Shown in pieces: positions 1 through 7,848 of a stretch of DNA of 32,459 nucleotides. The position numbers and the translations under genes were made by a program. Position 1 is the first letter of the stretch. The number at the start of each line of letters is the position of its first letter. The DNA comes from CAIKZJ01 sp041675325 (GTDB lineage Bacteria; Bacteroidota; Ignavibacteria; Tepidaquicellales; Tepidaquicellaceae): the NCBI GenBank assembly GCA_041675325.1, contig JBAYUG010000036.1:1-32459 (forward strand). Reading direction: 5' to 3'. The notes below the pieces were generated by a model. The model saw nothing but the letters and a program-made list of their open reading frames with translations. It did no database searches and was not told the DNA's origin.

Positions 1-2
1 CT

Positions 3-31
3 TGCTTCTTAAGATTTATAAAAAAGAAGCA
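3..31. repeat. Short inverted repeat at window edge
   Basis: TGCTTCTT at 3-10 pairs with AAGAAGCA at 24-31 around a 13-nt A/T-rich loop. It could be the terminator of a gene lying to the left of the window, but only an A-rich loop side and no clear T-tract is visible, so its role is open. Confidence 0.35.
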
Positions 32-65
32 TACCTTAACTGCCTTTATAATATATTAGTTATAT

Positions 66-120
66 TATCATCCCATAAACATCCCATGAACATCCCATTA
101 ACATGCCTTGTCCATACCAT
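66..120 (+). repeat. 11-bp tandem repeat array, locus 1 (five units)
   Basis: Five consecutive 11-mers in exact register: TATCATCCCAT (66-76), AAACATCCCAT (77-87), GAACATCCCAT (88-98), TAACATGCCTT (99-109) and GTCCATACCAT (110-120). The consensus over both loci is NAACATMCCAT; positions 5, 6, 8, 9 and 11 (A, T, C, C, T) do not vary in any of the ten units. There are no spacers, so this is not CRISPR. The period is close to one turn of B-DNA. A looser CC periodicity continues to about 195, towards the next gene. The array has an inverted counterpart at 18299-18353. Confidence 0.85.
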
Positions 121-236
121 GCTAAGCCGTTGCGCACCTATTACTCGCCTATGCCTTAACCGTGTAGCAGCCGTCAAATCAGCGTTCAGGTTCCGAAAAA
201 ACCCAATTTTTTGCATAATTTTTAATATTCTTAACT

Positions 237-1046
237 ATGGCACGTGTAAAAGGTCAGTATCTCGGTAAAGTTAGCGGTAAAATCGATGATTTAATCTTCA
301 AAACCACTAAATCAGGGAGTTTTGTCTATAAAAACAAAAGAATTCGGAAATCCTCTGATTCTAAAGCTGCGAAAGATAATAATAACCGATTTTCTGTTGT
401 TGTCGGGTTTACTAACGCCATTCATGATTCCATATTACTCAAAAGGACATGGAGAACTTTTCGGAATATAAAAGGAAATCGCCCTTACGATAAAATTCAC
501 TCTTTCGTAAGCGAAAATAGCAAATCTGATTTCATTGGAATGTATGCTAAAATTTTACCCGAAGGTGTAGTTTGTGAAATTAAAGGATTCGAACATGATA
601 ACAGCTCAGTTGAGTTTGAAATCAAACCTTATGACGATCTGATAAAACTTTATAAAGACCCTTTCTCTGCCGTAGCAATTATTTACTTGAATACCCCTGT
701 CACGAAACGGAAAGGAAGAAAGGTATTTCCGAATAATACATTCATTATGGTTGAAGAGGATTTCGATTCACTCGGAATAAACGGACAGAATAACGTAAAA
801 GTCAAATTTGAGAATTATGATAATAAGTTCGCCGAAATTGACGATTATCAGCGTGTCAGGGTTTATATATCTGTTTTCTTTAACGATGGTGATGATAAAG
901 TTTATTGGACTTACTCCGATAGTTTCTTATATAAAGGTCATGAACTTGATAGTGTCTTCTATGATGAAATGACAAAACGGTTGAGACAAGAAAGGGAAGA
1001 TGCCAAAAAGCCTCTGCTTAAATTTAGGAGAATAACAAAAAGATAG
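237..1046 (+). CDS. Conserved-type hypothetical protein, 269 aa
   Basis: Function not recognised. The first 50-60 residues (GQYLGKVSGKIDDLIF, then FVYKNKRIRKSS and an Asn/Arg-rich stretch) resemble, from memory, the short basic N-terminus of a family of Bacteroidota hypothetical proteins that open with a KGxIxGKIGDLxF pattern; no function is known to me for them. The remaining ~200 residues alternate charged and beta-prone stretches, and the C-terminus is strongly basic (KKPLLKFRRITKR). There is no signal peptide or membrane segment, so a cytoplasmic, perhaps nucleic-acid-contacting protein is possible (inference). The ATG at 237 has no Shine-Dalgarno site, as is common here. It stands alone, with a repeat array upstream and a terminator directly downstream. 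Confidence 0.7.
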   Translation: MARVKGQYLGKVSGKIDDLIFKTTKSGSFVYKNKRIRKSSDSKAAKDNNNRFSVVVGFTNAIHDSILLKRTWRTFRNIKGNRPYDKIHSFVSENSKSDFIGMYAKILPEGVVCEIKGFEHDNSSVEFEIKPYDDLIKLYKDPFSAVAIIYLNTPVTKRKGRKVFPNNTFIMVEEDFDSLGINGQNNVKVKFENYDNKFAEIDDYQRVRVYISVFFNDGDDKVYWTYSDSFLYKGHELDSVFYDEMTKRLRQEREDAKKPLLKFRRITKR

Positions 1047-1066
1047 CAGAATAATGTTTCTTTATA

Positions 1067-1100
1067 AAAAGGCTGCCTTTTTCAAAGCAGCCTTTTCTTC
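1067..1100 (+). terminator. Rho-independent terminator after the 269-aa gene
   Basis: AAAAGGCTGC (1067-1076) pairs with GCAGCCTTTT (1087-1096), followed by the pyrimidine-rich stretch CTTCTTCT. It lies 20 bp after the TAG stop at 1044-1046. Confidence 0.8.
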
Positions 1101-1446
1101 TTCTAAAAACTTGATTGATATCTATTCGTTATAAACAAAATTAAATAACATGTTCTTAACCTAAAATATTCTTTTCTTATTGTCTTTTTTCCCGCGAGCA
1201 ATAAACTATCTTTATATCCGTGTGCATCTGTTTGATCCGCGAAAATCAGCGTTCTATTGCTTTTCTCTGTGCCCTCCGTGACTTCTCAGTGAACCAATTC
1301 ACAAAAAATCTTTTCTTTGTTTGTAGCTCTTACTGTTTCGTGACCTTAGTATCTTAATGGTGAAAATCTCTTTTTCTTATCACGTGCCACCAGTTTCATC
1401 CTTTTAAATCTATTTTTTGGACAAGAGCTTCTTACAATTTCTGATC
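1101..1446. other. Gene-free stretch with degenerate CTCTGTG / ATCCGTG-type phrases
   Basis: No credible gene. The stretch holds related phrases such as ATCCGTGTGCATCTGTTTGA (1216-1235), ATCCGCGAAAATCAGCGTT (1235-1253), CTCTGTGCCCTCCGTGACTT (1265-1284) and TTCGTGACCTTAGTATCTTA (1337-1356). From memory, sequences built of such phrases (CTCTGTGNCCTCTGTG, ATCCGTGTTCATCTGTG) are scattered through intergenic DNA of many unrelated environmental bacteria, with no agreed function. Here they look eroded. The segment is on the 3' side of both flanking genes. Confidence 0.5.
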
Positions 1447-1983
1447 TTAAATGTTTTCGCTGAACACTTCATAGAATGACTGTTTATGCCAGCAAGTCGG
1501 ACATGCTTTTGGAGCTTCCGTTCCCGTATGTATATGCCCGCAGTTTCTGCAAATCCACATTGTTTCCTCGCCGCGTTTGAAAACTAAATCATTCTCAAGA
1601 TTTGCCAGAAGCTTCTTGTATCTTTCTTCGTGACGCCTTTCTATTTCTCCCACGCCTTCAAAAAGTCTTGCGATCGAATCGAATCCCTCTTCACGTGCCG
1701 TTCTTGCGAAGTCGGGATACATTATCGTTCGCTCGTAGTTCTCGCCGTTTGCCGCCTGAGCGAGATTCTCTTTTGTATTTCCGATTCCTTCGAGATGCTT
1801 GAACCACATTTTTGCGTGCTCTCTTTCGTTGTTTGCTGTCTCTTCAAAGAATGCCGCAATCTGTTCATAGCCTTCTTTTCTTGCAGCTGATGCGAAGAAA
1901 GTGTATTTGTTGCGTGCCTCTGATTCACCCGCAAATGCCGCTTGCAGATTCTTTTCTGTTGCTGTTCCTTTTAATTCTTTCAT
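1447..1983 (-). CDS. rbr: Rubrerythrin
   Basis: Non-haem diiron peroxidase of the cytoplasm that reduces H2O2 using electrons from its own rubredoxin centre, a typical defence of anaerobes and microaerophiles. The four-helix diiron domain comes first: Glu20, the E53-x-x-H56 pair (EREH) and the second pair E115-x-x-H118 (ERRH). The rubredoxin-like domain follows, with C145-x-x-C148 and C161-x-x-C164 as ligands. At 178 aa it has the usual length and is intact. The residues after the last CxxC read WHKQ, where Ala-His-Pro is more common. It stands alone on the minus strand, with its promoter region in the gap shared with the divergent lipoprotein gene. Confidence 0.95.
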   Translation of the reverse strand: MKELKGTATEKNLQAAFAGESEARNKYTFFASAARKEGYEQIAAFFEETANNEREHAKMWFKHLEGIGNTKENLAQAANGENYERTIMYPDFARTAREEGFDSIARLFEGVGEIERRHEERYKKLLANLENDLVFKRGEETMWICRNCGHIHTGTEAPKACPTCWHKQSFYEVFSENI

Positions 1984-2119
1984 AATATAAACGAGGTTTT
2001 GTTGTTATATGTGTAAATTTATGTAGAATATATAATATAAAAAATGAAATAATTGAGTTGCAAACTTTAAGGAAATAAATTATTTTCATAGCTATACAAT
2101 TAAAATTAAAATTGATTAA

Positions 2120-2533
2120 ATGAAAAACATAATTCCTTTAATGTTAGCTGCGTTTTTTGCTCTGAGTCTATATTCTTGTTCTTCTGATGAAACTGTTATA
2201 TCAAATACATCCGATACTCTTTCTTACAGTTTCGCAACTTTAAACGATTCCGTTGTTATTATCACTTATACAATCGGCGGCAATACATCGTCACAGCCCG
2301 TAAGCTGGACTGTTAATCTCAACAAATCGATTCTGAAGTTACGTCATAACATGACTTACTACACAACAGGGACAATGACTATTAATCTATACAGCGATAC
2401 AACACGAAAGTTTACATTTCCTATGAGTACTGCTGTTGATTCATTAAGACCTTCCGTTCCGGGTCTTACTACAAAAATTGAATTAGCTCCAACTAATTTC
2501 AAGGGCAGAGGAACAATTACCATAGCGAAGTAA
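2120..2533 (+). CDS. Small predicted lipoprotein, 137 aa
   Basis: Not recognised as a family. The N-terminus is a type II signal sequence: Lys-Asn, hydrophobic IPLMLAAFFALSL, then the lipobox-like L-Y-S-C at residues 17-20, so the mature protein would start at Cys20 and be membrane-anchored. The ~118-residue mature part is rich in Thr and Ser with alternating hydrophobic residues, which suggests a small beta-sandwich. It ends shortly before a strong terminator and diverges from rubrerythrin, so it is probably a single-gene transcript. Confidence 0.75.
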   Translation: MKNIIPLMLAAFFALSLYSCSSDETVISNTSDTLSYSFATLNDSVVIITYTIGGNTSSQPVSWTVNLNKSILKLRHNMTYYTTGTMTINLYSDTTRKFTFPMSTAVDSLRPSVPGLTTKIELAPTNFKGRGTITIAK

Positions 2534-2555
2534 AGTTTAGTTTCAAATTAAGTTA

Positions 2556-2582
2556 AAAAGACACCTTTAATAGGTGTCTTTT
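2556..2582 (+). terminator. Rho-independent terminator after the lipoprotein gene
   Basis: AAAAGACACCT (2556-2566) and AGGTGTCTTTT (2572-2582) form a perfect 11-bp stem with a five-base loop. Confidence 0.85.
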
Positions 2583-2656
2583 CATATATATGAAATTTTA
2601 TTTCACTTATCTAAAAACTTTACAATTTCTTTACACTTTGTATTGTCATAATTTCA

Positions 2657-2664
2657 TATATTTG
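2657..2664 (+). promoter_or_regulatory. Candidate Bacteroidota-type -7 box before pstC
   Basis: TATATTTG matches the TAnnTTTG -7 element known for Bacteroidota sigma-A promoters. It sits 1 bp before the first pstC ATG (2666), so a start site a few bases downstream would make the message leaderless or nearly so, with translation from the ATG at 2672. A -33 TTTG at the usual distance is not evident; the nearest TTTG (2637-2640) is only 16 bp upstream. The match may be chance. Confidence 0.4.
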
Positions 2665-2665
2665 T

Positions 2666-3655
2666 ATGAATATGAATAAAGGTTTAAAGGCAGAATCAAT
2701 AGCCCCGGTCTCTAAAGGATTAATTCGTAAAGAAATAAAAGCCGGGAAGAAGATTTCTGATATTTTCTTCGAGAATATCACTCTGATTTTTGCGTTTATG
2801 ATTATTATACTCGTTGGGTATATAATTTATGTCATGTTCATCGATTCAAAAGCTTCTCGCGATGCATTCGGGTTCGGTTTCATTTTCTCCGAGAACTGGG
2901 ATTCTGTAAAAGACAGTTACGGCGCTCTAACCTTCATATACGGCACTCTCGTTTCATCAATAATTGCATTGGCTATTTCACTGCCCGTAAGTATTGGAGT
3001 TGCAGTCTTCCTATCTGAATTAGCACCGCAGTTAGTAAGAAATACAATTAGCTTCCTCATAGAAATTCTCGCAGCTATTCCCAGTATCATTTACGGATTC
3101 TGGGGAATATTCGTACTCGCTCCTTTTATGAGAAATACTATTCAACCGTTTTTGCAAAGTACTCTTGGATTCATTCCTTTATTTAAAGGTAATCCCATAG
3201 GTTTCGGTTTGCTTACAGCAGGAATCGTTCTTGCCATCATGATTACTCCGATTATCACCGCTATTACAAGAGATGTTCTTAAAGCAATTCCAACATCTCA
3301 AAGGGAAGCCGCTTATGCTCTCGGGGCAACCAAATGGGAAGCGATTAAAATGGCATTGCTGAATGCTAAAAGCGGAATACTCGGCGCTACAGTCCTCGGA
3401 CTCGGCAGAGCAGTTGGTGAAACTATGGCAGTCACGATGGTAATAGGTAACAAAGCTCAGATTAATGCTTCTCTTTTCGAGCCTGCGTACTCAATGGCTT
3501 CCGTCATTGCAAATGAGTTTGCAGAAGCATCAGGGAACCTTCATATTTCTTCTCTTATCGAAGTTGGACTTATCCTTTTTGGCGTTACGTTTATAATCAA
3601 TTCATTCGCAAGACTTCTTATCTACAGCTATACAAGAAAGGCTGAAGTAAAATAA
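2666..3655 (+). CDS. pstC: Phosphate ABC transporter permease PstC
   Basis: Inner-membrane permease that, with PstA, forms the channel of the high-affinity phosphate importer. The 329-aa protein has a cytoplasmic N-terminal tail of about 35 residues, a first membrane helix (residues ~35-57), a PstC-type periplasmic stretch (SRDAFGFGFIFSENWD), and the BPD-transporter core with AAIPSIIYGFWG and the coupling-loop region REAAYALGATKWEAI...GRAVGETMAV that contacts PstB. It begins the pstCAB operon; its TAA overlaps the pstA ATG by one base (TAATG). Two start codons are possible, 2666 and 2672 (MNM). No pstS gene precedes it. Confidence 0.95.
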   Translation: MNMNKGLKAESIAPVSKGLIRKEIKAGKKISDIFFENITLIFAFMIIILVGYIIYVMFIDSKASRDAFGFGFIFSENWDSVKDSYGALTFIYGTLVSSIIALAISLPVSIGVAVFLSELAPQLVRNTISFLIEILAAIPSIIYGFWGIFVLAPFMRNTIQPFLQSTLGFIPLFKGNPIGFGLLTAGIVLAIMITPIITAITRDVLKAIPTSQREAAYALGATKWEAIKMALLNAKSGILGATVLGLGRAVGETMAVTMVIGNKAQINASLFEPAYSMASVIANEFAEASGNLHISSLIEVGLILFGVTFIINSFARLLIYSYTRKAEVK

Positions 3656-4524
3656 TGATTGATTATTATGCAAAGGTAAGTAAAACTCATGCACAAAGAC
3701 GAAAGCTAAAAAGTGCTGTAATGATAGTACTGTGCGTCATCGCTGCATTTGTTGCTTTACTCCCTTTGCTTTATATTTTCTTTTACACGACTATGAAGGG
3801 CGCCTCGTCACTTAACCTTGCTTTCTTTACAGAACTGCCAAAACCTGTCGGAGAAACAGGCGGCGGAATGGCTAACGCAATCGTCGGTACTTTCGTACTT
3901 GTCGGTCTCGGTTCAGTAATCGGCATTCCTGTAGGTCTTATGGCAGGTATTTATGTGACTGAGTATTCTAAAAGTCTTATCGCAAATATTGTAAAGTTTG
4001 TAACCGATGTACTCAGCGGAATACCATCAATTATAATTGGTATATTCGCTTACGGCGTTGTTGTACTACCTATGCAAAGATTCTCCGCATTAGCTGGAGG
4101 ATTCGCTCTCGGTATTCTCATGATACCGACAATTACAAGAACAACCGAGGAAATGCTGAAACTTGTTCCGCATTCCCTCCGTGAAGCCGCACTTGCTCTG
4201 GGAATTCCAAGATGGAAAACAACAATCAGAATAGTTCTCAGAACTGCATCGGGAGGAATAATAACAGGGATACTCCTTGCGATTGCAAGAGCAGCAGGGG
4301 AGACGGCTCCTTTGCTTTTCACATCGTTCGGGAACAGCTTTTGGGCAACAAGTCTCGATGGACCAATGGCTTCTATTCCGGTTCAGATTTTTAACTATGC
4401 TATCTCGCCTTATGAGGAATGGCACAGAAAAGCATGGGCTGGTGCGTTTGTTCTGATATGTCTCGTTTTTATCGTGAGTCTTATTGTAAGACTTGCTACT
4501 CGAAATAAATATTCACAAAGCTGA
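3655..4524 (+). CDS. pstA: Phosphate ABC transporter permease PstA
   Basis: Second permease subunit of the phosphate importer. The 289-aa protein has an N-terminal membrane helix (about residues 20-45) and the permease core with DVLSGIPSIIIGIFAYG and the coupling-loop segment REAALALGIPRWKTTIRI...ARAAGETAPLLFT, which is characteristic of PstA. Length is normal. It is translationally coupled to pstC (1-bp overlap) and its TGA is 1 bp before the pstB ATG, so the three genes are one transcript. Confidence 0.95.
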   Translation: MIDYYAKVSKTHAQRRKLKSAVMIVLCVIAAFVALLPLLYIFFYTTMKGASSLNLAFFTELPKPVGETGGGMANAIVGTFVLVGLGSVIGIPVGLMAGIYVTEYSKSLIANIVKFVTDVLSGIPSIIIGIFAYGVVVLPMQRFSALAGGFALGILMIPTITRTTEEMLKLVPHSLREAALALGIPRWKTTIRIVLRTASGGIITGILLAIARAAGETAPLLFTSFGNSFWATSLDGPMASIPVQIFNYAISPYEEWHRKAWAGAFVLICLVFIVSLIVRLATRNKYSQS

Positions 4525-4525
4525 T

Positions 4526-5338
4526 ATGGATGCAGAAGAAATTATAAAAGATATCGTAATAGAAGAGATTTCTAAGGAAGAAAAGATTAAGCATTCCGTT
4601 GAAACAGAATCGCTGACTGTATCCTTTAACGGCAGGGAAGCCATATCGGATGTTAATATTAAAATTAGAAGCAATGCTGTTACAGCTATCATAGGTCCTT
4701 CAGGCTGCGGTAAATCCACTTTTCTGCGTTCACTTAATTTTATGCATGACCTCACTCCGGGTGCAAAAGTTACAGGTACGATAAGAATTCATAACAAGGA
4801 TATAAATGAATTCGATATGATAGAAGTCAGGAGAAAAGTCGGTATGGTATTCCAGAAACCAAACCCATTTCCTACTATGTCTGTCTATGATAACGTTGTT
4901 GCAGGACTGATATTGAACAAAAGATATAAAAGGTCACATCTTAATGAAATCGTTGAGAAATCTCTTGTGCTTGCAGGTTTATGGGAAGAAGTTAAAGACA
5001 GACTTAAATTATCTGCGATGGCATTATCCGGAGGACAGCAGCAAAGAGTCTGCATTGCAAGAACTCTTGCTGTTAATCCCGAAATTATTCTCTTCGATGA
5101 ACCAACTTCTGCTTTGGACCCGCTATCAACTTCTGCTATCGAAGAAACTCTATCAAAACTCAAAAAGGAATATACAATAATAATAGTAACGCATAATATG
5201 CAGCAGGCTGCCAGAGTCAGCGATTTCACGGCATATTTCTTTCTCGGCAAACTAATCGAACTCGGCAAAACACGTACAATTTTCACCTCTCCGAAAGAAA
5301 AACTTACTGAGGACTACATAACCGGAAGGTTTGGTTAA
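4526..5338 (+). CDS. pstB: Phosphate ABC transporter ATPase PstB
   Basis: Cytoplasmic ATPase that drives the PstCA channel. In the 270-aa protein, Walker A is GPSGCGKST (from residue 57), the Q-loop is in VFQKPNPFP, the ABC signature is LSGGQQQR, Walker B is IILFDEPTSALDP and the switch His is in IIVTHNM. The ATG at 4526, 1 bp after the pstA stop, is preferred over a TTG at 4493 inside pstA. The N-terminal ~25 residues (Glu/Ile-rich) are longer than in most PstB proteins. No phoU follows. Confidence 0.95.
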   Translation: MDAEEIIKDIVIEEISKEEKIKHSVETESLTVSFNGREAISDVNIKIRSNAVTAIIGPSGCGKSTFLRSLNFMHDLTPGAKVTGTIRIHNKDINEFDMIEVRRKVGMVFQKPNPFPTMSVYDNVVAGLILNKRYKRSHLNEIVEKSLVLAGLWEEVKDRLKLSAMALSGGQQQRVCIARTLAVNPEIILFDEPTSALDPLSTSAIEETLSKLKKEYTIIIVTHNMQQAARVSDFTAYFFLGKLIELGKTRTIFTSPKEKLTEDYITGRFG

Positions 5339-5397
5339 TTAATCCCAAAAACATAGAATTTGTGAGATATTTTTCATAAATTAAATGTTATATTAAT

Positions 5398-6480
5398 ATG
5401 GAAAATACAATACTAAAAACGGGGAGTCATCGCGATAAAAGTCAATATTTAATATTTATACCGTTTGTATTTGTATGTTTTTTACTCGCTTCTTATGTCT
5501 TACTCGCTGGTCAGAATACTTTTCATACCAGAATTATCAATGAAGGTTTTACGGAATACATCCCTCATGCAACAAAGAGAAGCGATGCCGCTAAGAAAAT
5601 AAATATACTTTCTGAAAACGACGTCTCAGTCGGTCTTAAAGATACTGTTTACACGGAAAAGGATAGCTGGCTCGAACTAAGGATTGACCAGCAAATGCTG
5701 TATCAGCATTTCAGGGATGGAAGCGTTTTAAAGTATGCAATTTCTTCTGGTAATAAGTATTTAAGCAGAAGCGTGGAGTCTCGTCCCGGGCTGTTTGCAA
5801 TATTTCATAAAACAGAAAAGCATGAATCATCTCAGTACAACGGTGCAGAGATGTATTTCTTTATGCCGTTTAATCAAGGTATCGGGTTTCATTCTCTTAA
5901 CGGAACAGGTTACTATGGAAACTTGGGTGTTAGACCTTCCTCTCACGGATGCATCAGAATGAGACACGATGACGTTCGTAAAGTTTTTAAGGATTCTCCG
6001 CTTGGTACTCTTGTACTTGCTCATAACGGTAAAACGGCACGTACAGTCGGATTTGCACCTGAAGAATTCACAAGTTCAGATTCATTGTCTAAGGATGAAG
6101 AAAAACTCCTTATAGCTGAAAACCTTCAGAATGTACTCGAAGGAAAATACTTTATTTCGGATAGGAAATTCTTTATCGTTAATCCAAAGACTATTCCTGT
6201 TTCGGGTATATACATCGGATACGACGCAAAGCTCCCTGATAAACAGAAAACTCTAAAGAGTGTTTACTATTTCAAAAATCAGGAAGACCGGCTTACTATT
6301 ATTTCAGGCGAAATACTCGATAGTGCTAAATCTGCTGAATATCTTGCAGGCATGAATTTTGACGACTTTGTTATTAACGATAGAAATTCGGATCAGGACC
6401 TTTCATCCGCAGAATTGATAAAGAAATATTTCCATAACCCGATAGGAATTCTGCCGTATTTTCCGCCGGAGAACCAATAA
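5398..6480 (+). CDS. L,D-transpeptidase (YkuD domain), membrane-anchored
   Basis: Envelope enzyme of the YkuD family, which forms 3-3 peptidoglycan cross-links or attaches proteins to peptidoglycan by a Cys acyl-enzyme. A single N-terminal membrane helix (about residues 17-38) places the rest in the periplasm. The YkuD domain spans roughly residues 90-210: His165 in GFHSL and the signature S182-H-G-C185-x-R187 with catalytic Cys185. The ~150 residues after it have no motif I recognise. It follows pstB by 59 bp and may share its transcript, though no functional link to phosphate uptake is evident. Which reaction it performs cannot be read from sequence. Confidence 0.88.
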   Translation: MENTILKTGSHRDKSQYLIFIPFVFVCFLLASYVLLAGQNTFHTRIINEGFTEYIPHATKRSDAAKKINILSENDVSVGLKDTVYTEKDSWLELRIDQQMLYQHFRDGSVLKYAISSGNKYLSRSVESRPGLFAIFHKTEKHESSQYNGAEMYFFMPFNQGIGFHSLNGTGYYGNLGVRPSSHGCIRMRHDDVRKVFKDSPLGTLVLAHNGKTARTVGFAPEEFTSSDSLSKDEEKLLIAENLQNVLEGKYFISDRKFFIVNPKTIPVSGIYIGYDAKLPDKQKTLKSVYYFKNQEDRLTIISGEILDSAKSAEYLAGMNFDDFVINDRNSDQDLSSAELIKKYFHNPIGILPYFPPENQ

Positions 6481-6531
6481 AATGTGCGTTATATTTTACA
6501 AAAATGAATGTTCTTTATAAAGTAAAATGCT

Positions 6532-6539
6532 TATATTTG
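6532..6539 (+). promoter_or_regulatory. Candidate Bacteroidota-type -7 box before tonB
   Basis: TATATTTG lies 88 bp before the tonB start in a 147-bp gap. It matches TAnnTTTG; no convincing -33 TTTG lies at the expected spacing. If used, the tonB leader would be about 80 nt. Confidence 0.4.
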
Positions 6540-6627
6540 TAAGCAGGGAACAATTTTTAATACTGTAAGTTCAAAAATTAGAATATTTTAATTATAATAA
6601 TACCTTTAAACAGCGGAGGTTATCAAA

Positions 6628-7536
6628 ATGACAGAAGAAAATAAAACACTTGTGGACTTCAAGGAGCCCATAGAACAAAGGATGCAATACGGCGCACCAG
6701 AGTTAAAAAAGTTCGCAGCAAAATATGCTACGAGAGGAATGATTTTTGCAGTTATTATTCACGTGTTTTTGATTAGCACATACATCGTCACGATTTACAT
6801 CGAAAAGATTCAGGAAGAAAAACAGCTGCAGATAAAGAGAGATATTGAGTTGAAGGATATTCAAACTCAGGAAAATGAAACACAAGAGGAAGATGCACCT
6901 CCTCCACCGGATATTGAGGTTCAGCAGCCTGAAGCACTTAAAGACCTCACTGCTTTAACTCCCGAACCCGTAGCAAAGGAAAAAGCTGACATTGAAACAA
7001 TTAAGAAGGTTGAAGATACTGAGAAGATAAAAGCATTCGTTTCTTCAGAAGGAAGTGAAAACGTTGACCCTAACAAAGAAACTGGAAAAATTAAAGTTGA
7101 TATAAAGAAGACAGAAGAAGTAGAAAAGAAAGAAGAGAAGAAAGAAAAGAATAAAACTTATCAGCAGTTTGAAGTTGATAAACCACCAGTAGCCGTTAAT
7201 TTAGGATCGGTCAAAGGCTCGATGAGATATCCTGAAATTGCACGTTCAAGCGGTATTGAAGGTAAAGTTACTGTGAAAGTTCTCGTCGGACCCGATGGCT
7301 CAGTAGTTTCTGTCGGCGGTTTCAGTGGTCCGGATGTATTCAGGGATGAAGTAACATCAAAGGTCATGAACCTTCAGTTCACTCCTGCATTGCAGCAGGG
7401 TGCTCCTGTAAGGTGCTGGGTAAGTGTTCCATTCAGCTTTACTCTAACAGGTAAATTCAAGAAAAATTCTGACGACGAAGAAAAGAAGGAAGAAAAGAAA
7501 GAGGAGAAGAAAGAGGTGCCTAAAGAAGAAAATTAA
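6628..7536 (+). CDS. tonB: Energy transducer TonB
   Basis: TonB carries proton-motive energy from ExbB-ExbD in the inner membrane to outer-membrane receptors. This 302-aa protein has a short cytoplasmic N-terminus, one membrane helix (residues ~37-58), a periplasmic linker rich in Glu, Lys and Pro, and a TonB C-terminal domain (about 195-275) with YPEIARSSGIEGKV, VLVGPDGSV and FTPALQQGAPVRCWVSVPFSF. Unusually, a ~25-residue Lys/Glu tail follows the folded domain. A good Shine-Dalgarno site GGAGGT (6615-6620) lies 7 bp before the ATG, in contrast to most genes here. No exbB or exbD is adjacent. Confidence 0.92.
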   Translation: MTEENKTLVDFKEPIEQRMQYGAPELKKFAAKYATRGMIFAVIIHVFLISTYIVTIYIEKIQEEKQLQIKRDIELKDIQTQENETQEEDAPPPPDIEVQQPEALKDLTALTPEPVAKEKADIETIKKVEDTEKIKAFVSSEGSENVDPNKETGKIKVDIKKTEEVEKKEEKKEKNKTYQQFEVDKPPVAVNLGSVKGSMRYPEIARSSGIEGKVTVKVLVGPDGSVVSVGGFSGPDVFRDEVTSKVMNLQFTPALQQGAPVRCWVSVPFSFTLTGKFKKNSDDEEKKEEKKEEKKEVPKEEN

Positions 7537-7547
7537 TTCTTCTGGTG

Positions 7548-7802
7548 ATGAATAGTGCGATGTACATAAACATCTTTACAGTTATTGTAGGTGTAGTAAT
7601 GGGTGTTCTTTTATTTAGCGGTGTGTTGTTTGAAAATATGGACGTTACCCAAAGAATGATTTTTGGTACAATATTTATGGGTTACGGTATTTACAGATAC
7701 GTTCATGTACGAAGTAAGAGGAAGCAAATGAAAAGGGAAAGAGAGATCGAAAGAATTAAAAGAGCACAGGAAGATTTAATAAAGAGTCAACACAAAGATT
7801 AA
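7548..7802 (+). CDS. Small two-helix membrane protein, 84 aa
   Basis: Not recognised as a named family. It has two hydrophobic segments (INIFTVIVGVVMGVLLFSGVLF and MIFGTIFMGYGIYRYVHV), then a highly basic/acidic tail (KRKQMKREREIERIKRAQ) likely to be a cytoplasmic helix. ATG 7548 is chosen; an adjacent in-frame GTG (7545) and an ATG at 7560 are alternatives. It is 11 bp downstream of tonB and ahead of the PstS-like gene, so it belongs to that operon and is plausibly an inner-membrane partner of the cluster (inference). Confidence 0.7.
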   Translation: MNSAMYINIFTVIVGVVMGVLLFSGVLFENMDVTQRMIFGTIFMGYGIYRYVHVRSKRKQMKREREIERIKRAQEDLIKSQHKD

Positions 7803-7809
7803 AACCAAA

Positions 7810-7832
7810 ACAGGCGGCTAAATGTCGCCTGT
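7810..7832 (+). other. Intercistronic hairpin before the PstS-like gene
   Basis: ACAGGCG (7810-7816) pairs with CGCCTGT (7826-7832) around a nine-base loop. No T-tract follows, so it is not a standard terminator; it may stabilise or delimit the 3' end of the upstream message. A spurious ATG (7822) lies in its loop. Confidence 0.5.
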
Positions 7833-7848
7833 ATTATATACATCAATT

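Noticed and set aside
66..120. CRISPR array
   Set aside because: Units of 11 bp lie directly next to each other with no spacers and no cas genes are in the window.
2..268. Open frame of 88 codons across repeat array 1
   Set aside because: It crosses the 11-bp repeats in changing phase, has Cys/Leu-rich content without a family pattern and overlaps the real gene start at 237. No support for coding.
237..1046. Left end of a prophage or mobile element
   Set aside because: The 269-aa gene has no integrase, att-like repeat or phage structural gene near it; the neighbours are housekeeping genes.
1602..1934. Open frames opposite and within rubrerythrin
   Set aside because: They are shadows of a well-conserved rubrerythrin gene.
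4493..4525. Upstream TTG start for pstB
   Set aside because: It lies within pstA and adds 11 non-conserved residues; ATG 4526 follows the pstA stop directly.
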